This document shows, piece after piece, positions 48,868-53,250 of a stretch of 53,250 nt of DNA. A program made the position numbers and the translations under genes. Source of the DNA: an uncultured Oscillospiraceae bacterium. Its GTDB lineage: Bacteria > Bacillota > Clostridia > Oscillospirales > Oscillospiraceae. The stretch is from positions 1 to 53,250 of the forward strand of contig CAKTQV010000015.1 of assembly GCA_934597255.1 (NCBI GenBank). The letters run 5' to 3'. Below the pieces are notes generated by a model. The model did no database searches. It saw only the letters and a list, made by a program, of their open reading frames with translations, and had not been told where the DNA came from. Within the stretch, counting starts at the first letter, position 1; each line of letters starts with the position of its first letter.

Positions 48868-49617
48868 GTGGACACGTTATACATTGTGGTCCCCTGTTAT
48901 AACGAGGAGGACTGCCTGCCGCGGACGGCGCCGGTATTCCGCCGGAAGCTCGGCGAGCTGATGGACGCGGGACGCATCTCGCTGCAAAGCCGCATCCTGC
49001 TCGTCAACGACGGCTCGTCGGACGGCACATGGGAGCTGATCCGCCGCCTCCACGCAGACGACGGCTATTTCGCCGGACTTTCCCTTTCGCCCAACCGCGG
49101 CCACCAGAACGCGGTCATGGCCGGGCTGATGGAGGCGCGCGAGCGCGCCGACTTCACCATCACCATCGACTGCGACCTGCAGGACGATATCAACGCCATC
49201 GACAAAATGGTGGACAAGTACCTCGCCGGGGCGCACATCGTCTGCGGTGTGCGCGACAGCCGGGCGACGGATACATTCTTAAAAAGATTCACCGCGCGCG
49301 CGTATTATGCACTGATGAACCTGTTCGGGGCAAAGCTCGTGTTCGACCACGCCGACTTCCGGCTGATGGACCGCGAGGCGCTCGGCCGGCTCGCCCTTTA
49401 TCACGGGGACGATCTTTTCCTGCGCGGGCTCGCCACGCGGCTGGGCCTGCCCGTGGAAACGGTTTACTACGACCGCTCCGTCCGCACCGCCGGCGAAAGC
49501 AAGTATACGCTGAAAAAAATGGTCAAGCTCGCCGTGAGCGGCTTCTCCTGCGGACGGAAAAAGCCGGCCGACACGCCGCGTCCTGCCGATCCGCACATAT
49601 CCGAAAGACTTTTCTAG
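48868..49617 (+). CDS. Family 2 glycosyltransferase lacking its C-terminal membrane part
   Basis: This 249-residue GT2 enzyme is related to polyprenol-phosphate hexosyltransferases (GtrB/DPM1-like): LYIVVPCYNEEDCLPRT (about 4-20), LLVNDGSSDGTW (about 44-55), the DxD motif in IDCDLQDD (about 100-107), DHADFRLMDREAL and GESKYTLKKMVKLAVSGF. Relatives continue with two membrane helices after that point. Here the protein ends after a short polar tail (SCGRKKPADTPRPADPHISE), so it is soluble or truncated. The start is GTG at 48868 with CCGGAGG upstream. It is a single-gene unit. Confidence 0.88.
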   Translation: MDTLYIVVPCYNEEDCLPRTAPVFRRKLGELMDAGRISLQSRILLVNDGSSDGTWELIRRLHADDGYFAGLSLSPNRGHQNAVMAGLMEARERADFTITIDCDLQDDINAIDKMVDKYLAGAHIVCGVRDSRATDTFLKRFTARAYYALMNLFGAKLVFDHADFRLMDREALGRLALYHGDDLFLRGLATRLGLPVETVYYDRSVRTAGESKYTLKKMVKLAVSGFSCGRKKPADTPRPADPHISERLF

Positions 49618-49628
49618 TCACTTTGCAC

Positions 49629-49659
49629 AAGAGCGCCCCCGCCGCGGGGCGCTCTTTTC
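49629..49659 (+). terminator. Terminator after the glycosyltransferase gene
   Basis: An 11-bp stem (49629-49639 with 49646-49656) with a 6-nt loop is followed by TTT, 12 nt after the stop codon. Confidence 0.8.
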
Positions 49660-49680
49660 ATTTTTCTCCCAAAGCTAGTA

Positions 49681-49749
49681 TTTATTCATAATATTCCGTA
49701 TAATCGCTTGTTTATTCATTTTTATAGGTTTATAATCCAAGCATATTCA
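49681..49749 (+). promoter_or_regulatory. Three phased ATTCA repeats at the amino-acid importer promoter
   Basis: TTTATTCAT occurs at 49681-49689 and 49711-49719, exactly 30 bp apart. A weaker copy (CATATTCAA) has its ATTCA core 31 bp further on (49745-49749). The spacing is about three helical turns. The second copy overlaps the -35 box. This suggests binding by one protein on one face of the DNA; the half-site resembles that of ArgR. Confidence 0.5.
49708..49736 (+). promoter_or_regulatory. Promoter of the amino-acid ABC importer
   Basis: TTGTTT (49708-49713) and TATAAT (49731-49736) are 17 bp apart, about 50 nt before the start codon. Confidence 0.7.
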
Positions 49750-49784
49750 AAAAACAAACGATTTTCAAGGAGATCAAAAACACG

Positions 49785-50720
49785 ATGAAAAAGATCATTG
49801 CTCTGCTTCTTGCCGCGATCATGATGCTGGCCCTGTGCGCCGGCTGCGGCACCGCCAAGACCGAACCGGAAGCCGCCGAGGCGCCGGCCGAGACCAAGAC
49901 CGAAGAGACCGCCGCCCCCGAGACGGACGAGACCGCCTCCGAGACGGAGGCCGAGACCGAGGCGGCCGCGCTCACGACCGTCGAGGCTGGGAAGCTGACC
50001 GTCGCCACGAGCCCGGACTTCGCCCCCTATGAGTTCTACGCCATCGACGAAAACGGCGACCCCGTGCTGGCCGGCTTCGACGTGGCCCTTGCGCAGTACA
50101 TCGCCGATTACCTCGGCCTTGAGCTGGAGATCGTCCCCATGGACTTTGACGGCGTTCTGGCCGAGCTGGCCAACGGCTCCGTCGATCTGGGCATGGCCGG
50201 TCTGTCCCCCGACCCCTCCCGTGAGGATGCCATGGACTTCTCCGACATCTACTACAAGGGCGGCCAGAGCTTCGTGTGCACCACCGCCAACAAGGATCAG
50301 TTCGCCGCGCTGGCCGACGCCAACAAGGCCGAGTACTCCATCGGCGCGCAGACCGGCTCCATCCAGTACGATCTGGCGCTGGAGAACACGCCCGACGCGG
50401 ACGTCGTCATGCTGACGAAGGTGACCGACATCATCGCCGAGCTGGTCGGCGGCAAGCTGGACGGCGCGTTCATCGAGACCGCCGTGGCCGAGAGCTACGC
50501 GAAAAATTACCCCGAGCTGTTCGTCGCCTTTGACGTTCCCTACGATGTGGCCGGCTCCTCCGTCGGCGTCGCCAAGGGCAACGAGGCGCTGCTCGCCGGC
50601 GTGAACGAGGCCATTGCCGCCGCGCTGGCCGACGGCTCCATGGATCAGTTCGTCGCCGAGGCCAACGCCAAGGCCGAGGGCACGGTTTACGAGGGCCTTC
50701 TGGAGAACTTCGAGGGCTGA
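49785..50720 (+). CDS. Amino-acid ABC transporter substrate-binding lipoprotein
   Basis: This 311-residue lipoprotein has a signal peptide and lipobox LCAGC (Cys21) and an acidic Thr/Glu/Ala linker (about 25-65). An SBP family 3 domain follows: LTVATSPDFAPYEFYAIDEN (about 72-91), GFDVALAQYIADYLGLELEI, and LGMAGLSPDPSREDAMDFSD. The Arg in the DPSRE stretch is the usual alpha-carboxylate ligand. It captures a polar or charged amino acid outside the membrane. AAGGAG precedes the ATG. A stable hairpin follows before the permease gene. Confidence 0.94.
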   Translation: MKKIIALLLAAIMMLALCAGCGTAKTEPEAAEAPAETKTEETAAPETDETASETEAETEAAALTTVEAGKLTVATSPDFAPYEFYAIDENGDPVLAGFDVALAQYIADYLGLELEIVPMDFDGVLAELANGSVDLGMAGLSPDPSREDAMDFSDIYYKGGQSFVCTTANKDQFAALADANKAEYSIGAQTGSIQYDLALENTPDADVVMLTKVTDIIAELVGGKLDGAFIETAVAESYAKNYPELFVAFDVPYDVAGSSVGVAKGNEALLAGVNEAIAAALADGSMDQFVAEANAKAEGTVYEGLLENFEG

Positions 50721-50734
50721 CGCCTTCCCGCCGC

Positions 50735-50770
50735 GCAAAGCGCCTCCCCGCACCGCGGGGAGGGCTTTGC
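50735..50770 (+). promoter_or_regulatory. Intercistronic hairpin after the binding-protein gene
   Basis: A stem of about 16 bp with one bulged base (50735-50751 with 50755-50770) lacks a following T-tract. It is likely to protect the binding-protein mRNA and so raise its level over the permease and ATPase. Confidence 0.6.
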
Positions 50771-50803
50771 CCGTCTTATAACGACCGAAAGGAACTGTTT
50801 TTC

Positions 50804-51505
50804 ATGCTGTCTGCCGCCGGTTTTCAAAAAACCTTTCAATACATGACCCTGTTCTGGCAGGGCGCCGTGTGCACGGTGTCGCTGTCGGCTCTGACGGTGC
50901 TGTTCGGCTTTGTGCTGGCGCTGCTGCTGGCGCTGTGCCGGCTGGGAAAGCTGAAGGTGCTGAACATACTGGCCAGCATCTACGTCGAGATCTTCCGCGC
51001 CACGCCCATGCTGGTGCAGCTTTTCATCATCTACTATGTCGTCTTTGCCGACATCAAGGTGCTGCCGGGCTTCAAGCTTTTCGGCTTCATCCGCTTTGAC
51101 CGTTTCTTCCCCGGCGTCGTGGCGCTGGCGCTCAACTCCGGCGCCTATCTGTCCGAGATCATCCGCGCCGGCATCCAGTCCATCGACGCCGGCCAGACCG
51201 AGGCGGCCCGCAGTCTCGGCATGACGCAGTGGCAGACCATGCAGATGATCGTCCTTCCGCAGGCCATCAAGAACATCCTGCCCGCCATCGCCAACGAGTT
51301 CGTCACGATCATCAAGGAGTCGTCCATCTGCTACACCATCGGCGTGCAGGACATCATGTCCGCCGTGGCCGCCGTCAAGGGCGCGACCTTCTCCATTGCC
51401 GAGCCGCTGGTCGTCGCGACCGCCCTTTATTTCTGCCTCACCTTCCCGACCTCCAAGATCATTCAGCATTTTGAAAGGAGGATGCGCCGTGGCGATATCC
51501 GATAA
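50804..51505 (+). CDS. Amino-acid ABC transporter permease
   Basis: This 233-residue permease of the His/Glu/Gln/Arg family has about five membrane helices. It has the family start (MTLFWQGAVCTVSLSALTVL), VEIFRATPMLVQLFIIYY (about 61-78) and the EAA loop ARSLGMTQWQTMQMIVLPQA (about 141-160), which docks on the ATPase. It overlaps the ATPase gene by 17 nt. GAAAGGAA precedes the ATG. Confidence 0.95.
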   Translation: MLSAAGFQKTFQYMTLFWQGAVCTVSLSALTVLFGFVLALLLALCRLGKLKVLNILASIYVEIFRATPMLVQLFIIYYVVFADIKVLPGFKLFGFIRFDRFFPGVVALALNSGAYLSEIIRAGIQSIDAGQTEAARSLGMTQWQTMQMIVLPQAIKNILPAIANEFVTIIKESSICYTIGVQDIMSAVAAVKGATFSIAEPLVVATALYFCLTFPTSKIIQHFERRMRRGDIR

Positions 51506-52241
51506 CAGCATCATCCGCGTAGAAAACGTTTCCAAGTTCTATAACGGCGGCGCGCTGCACGCGCTCGACGATGTGTCGCTGGACGTACATCAGGGCGAGG
51601 TCGTCGTCATTCTCGGGCCGTCCGGCTCCGGCAAGAGCACGATGCTCCGCTGCCTGAATCTGCTGGAGGTGCCGACCGCCGGCCACATCTACGTCGACGG
51701 CGTGGACATCACCGCCAAAAAGGTGGACATCAATCTCCACCGGCAGAAAATGGGCATGGTGTTCCAGCATTTCAATCTCTTCCCGCACATGACCATCCTG
51801 GAAAATCTCACGCTCGCGCCCACAAAGGTCAAAAAAATGCCCAGGGCCGAGGCCGAGCAGAAGGCGCTCGGGCTGCTGCGGCGCGTGGGGCTGGAGGACC
51901 GCGCCGGCGAATATCCCGTGCGGCTGTCCGGCGGACAGAAGCAGCGCGTCGCCATCGTGCGCGCGCTGATGATGGAGCCGGAGCTGATGCTCTTTGACGA
52001 GCCGACGAGCGCGCTCGACCCGGAGATGATCGGCGAGGTGCTGGACGTCATGAAGGAGCTGGCCGGCGAGGGCATGACGATGGTCGTCGTGACGCACGAG
52101 ATGGGCTTTGCCAAGGAAGTCGCCGACCGCATCATCTTCATGGAAAACGGAAAGATTATCGAGGAAAACACGCCGCAGGCGTTTTTCGAAAATCCCAAAA
52201 GCGACCGAAGCCGCGAATTTCTGTCCAAGGTCCTTTTGTAA
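51489..52241 (+). CDS. Amino-acid ABC transporter ATP-binding protein (GlnQ-like)
   Basis: This 250-residue ATPase is of the polar amino-acid uptake type. It has Walker A GPSGSGKST (about 41-49), the Q-loop in MVFQHFNLFPHMTILENLTL, the signature LSGGQKQRVAIVRALMMEPE, Walker B LMLFDEPTSALDPEM and the H-loop VVTHEMGFA. The start is GTG at 51489 with AAAGGAGG upstream, inside the end of the permease gene. It completes a three-gene importer. Confidence 0.96.
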   Translation: MAISDNSIIRVENVSKFYNGGALHALDDVSLDVHQGEVVVILGPSGSGKSTMLRCLNLLEVPTAGHIYVDGVDITAKKVDINLHRQKMGMVFQHFNLFPHMTILENLTLAPTKVKKMPRAEAEQKALGLLRRVGLEDRAGEYPVRLSGGQKQRVAIVRALMMEPELMLFDEPTSALDPEMIGEVLDVMKELAGEGMTMVVVTHEMGFAKEVADRIIFMENGKIIEENTPQAFFENPKSDRSREFLSKVLL

Positions 52242-52253
52242 AAGCAAAAGCGC

Positions 52254-52290
52254 GAAAGCGCGCAGCCGTCATGGCTGCGCGCTTTCTCTT
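52254..52290 (+). terminator. Terminator of the ABC importer operon
   Basis: A perfect 14-bp stem (52254-52267 with 52273-52286) with a 5-nt loop is followed by TCTTTT on the plus strand. The opposing oleate hydratase gene ends 9 nt away, so it may serve both. Confidence 0.85.
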
Positions 52291-52299
52291 TTATCCGCT

Positions 52300-53250
52300 T
52301 TATTCGATCAGGCCGCTCTCCTTCAGCAGCAGCTCGACATCCGTGCCCTCCACCTTCTTCAGCACGACCTTGAGAAGCTCCTTCTCCTTGAAGGACAGCT
52401 TCGCCTCGCTGAGGGGCTTCTTGTCGATGGCGTAATAGCAGGCGCGCAGCAGCTCCCGCACGTCGTATTTGCTGCCCCAGACCTCCGGCACGCCGCGGTC
52501 CACGTTCAGCAGCGTGTACACCGACTCCATGCCCGTGCGCATGGAATACTCGGTGGTGAAGATGGTGTCACGGGGCGTCTCGGCAAACTGACCGATGAAG
52601 GCGAAGTTCACAGCGCCGTCGGGCACGACCTTCGGACGGTCGGACTCCTTACGCGGCTGGAAGAAGGCGTTGATATAGGGCATGAAGCAGGTGGTGGTGT
52701 TGCAGGCATCGTGGGCCAGCGCGTCGATCTTTTCGGTGGGTACGCCGATGTGGTACAGCCACTCGCGGCAGACCTCCTCGCCGGTGCAGTCCCGCATGGC
52801 CTTCTTCACATAGTTGCCTTCCTTATTGGTGTTCAGAGAATACAGCCACACAAGCACCATATTCTTGTCCTGAGACTTGAACTGCGGCTGGCGGTTGATG
52901 GTCCAGGACAGATACCAGTTGTCGGTGCTGTCCTTGACGGTGACGATGCCGCCGGTGGTTACCTTACCGGAGCGGGGATCACGCTTGCAGATGTTCATAA
53001 TATGCCGGATGATCTCCTCGTTGGAGGTGGCGACGGTGGCGCTCATCCAGTTGGTGGCGTCTACATCGGAGCAGAAGGTATCCGGATTGCCGTACTCGCC
53101 GTGCTCGGCCTGCGCGGCAATGGCCTTCCACATATCCCACGACTCGCCTGCGCCGTTCTTCACGCCGGACAGATCCGGTGCATGGGTCTGGTCGCCGTAG
53201 CAGGAGGTATCGGTGCAGCAGCCGTTGGTGATGAACACCAGATCATCCTC
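52300..53250 (-). CDS. ohyA: Oleate hydratase (myosin-cross-reactive antigen family), C-terminal part
   Basis: The frame is open to the right window edge; about 316 C-terminal residues are present out of roughly 590 in the family. Recognisable stretches are DDLVFITNGCCTDTSCYGDQ, WYLSWTINRQPQF, CTGEEVCREWLYHIGVP, FMPYINAFFQPR and FAFIGQFAETPRDTIFTTEY. Oleate hydratases are FAD-dependent enzymes that add water to cis-9 double bonds of fatty acids, giving 10-hydroxystearate, a common detoxification of unsaturated fatty acids in gut bacteria. The N-terminal FAD-binding region lies outside the window. Confidence 0.93.
   Translation of the reverse strand, partial: EDDLVFITNGCCTDTSCYGDQTHAPDLSGVKNGAGESWDMWKAIAAQAEHGEYGNPDTFCSDVDATNWMSATVATSNEEIIRHIMNICKRDPRSGKVTTGGIVTVKDSTDNWYLSWTINRQPQFKSQDKNMVLVWLYSLNTNKEGNYVKKAMRDCTGEEVCREWLYHIGVPTEKIDALAHDACNTTTCFMPYINAFFQPRKESDRPKVVPDGAVNFAFIGQFAETPRDTIFTTEYSMRTGMESVYTLLNVDRGVPEVWGSKYDVRELLRACYYAIDKKPLSEAKLSFKEKELLKVVLKKVEGTDVELLLKESGLIE

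Noticed and set aside
1..53250. CRISPR arrays, rRNA genes, prophage or conjugation genes
   Set aside because: I looked for regularly spaced repeats, rRNA-like sequence and phage or transfer protein signatures on both strands and saw none.

Overview
The window looks like chromosome of a spore-forming anaerobe of the Clostridia (Bacillota), most likely a GC-rich gut member of the Oscillospirales. The reasons are the dense Firmicutes-type gene order (gdpP-rplI-dnaB, DUF4364, RodA/FtsW next to RadC), strong AGGAGG ribosome sites, two small spore-coat genes, a SpoIIQ-like M23 protein with a sigma-F type promoter, and heavy G/C preference at third codon positions. This placement is inference from gene content; no 16S gene is present.

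Layout. 1-5.3 kb: a partial AAA ATPase cut by the left edge, a flavodoxin/ferredoxin (EFR1) protein and an amidohydrolase, then a decayed IS200/IS605 transposase tail lying against a MATE exporter gene. The MATE gene has a leader with two tandem perfect hairpins. 5.3-7.7 kb: a cupin-carboxymuconolactone decarboxylase-aldo/keto reductase operon facing a MerR regulator across a classic 19-bp-spacer MerR operator. 7.7-10.4 kb: a MarR - DUF1538 membrane protein - tandem P-II operon. 10.4-18.1 kb: the leftward housekeeping operon gdpP-rplI-dnaB-tilS-hpt-ftsH. 18.1-24 kb: a sugar-nucleotidyltransferase that has lost internal domains, asnA with DUF4364, a Cys-rich protein of unknown function, an SGNH-like membrane protein, an esterase and tRNA-Thr(CGU). 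24-30.8 kb: radC, rodA/ftsW, DUF975, a cytidylate-kinase-like protein, a self-contained XRE regulator/54-residue protein pair with shared operators, DUF554, two coat genes and the SpoIIQ-like gene.

30.9-43.1 kb is a catabolic island of visibly lower GC. Rightward genes are malic enzyme, CitF, a CitE/HpcH-type lyase, a class V aminotransferase, and IclR and LysR regulators. Facing them are a TRAP dicarboxylate-type transporter, a 2-hydroxyacid dehydrogenase and an unusual M24 protein. CitF and the lyase occur without the acyl-carrier subunit CitD or its prosthetic-group enzymes. I infer that the pair works on free CoA thioesters of a C4/C5 hydroxy-dicarboxylate (malate, citramalate or similar), with the aminotransferase and reductase dealing with the 2-oxoacid released. 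This is the most promising candidate for an undescribed system here.

43.3-53.25 kb: the leftward glycolytic operon trmL-pgk-tpiA-gpmI-eno, a truncated-looking family 2 glycosyltransferase, a polar amino-acid ABC importer operon with three helically phased repeats at its promoter, and the C-terminal part of an oleate hydratase cut by the right edge.
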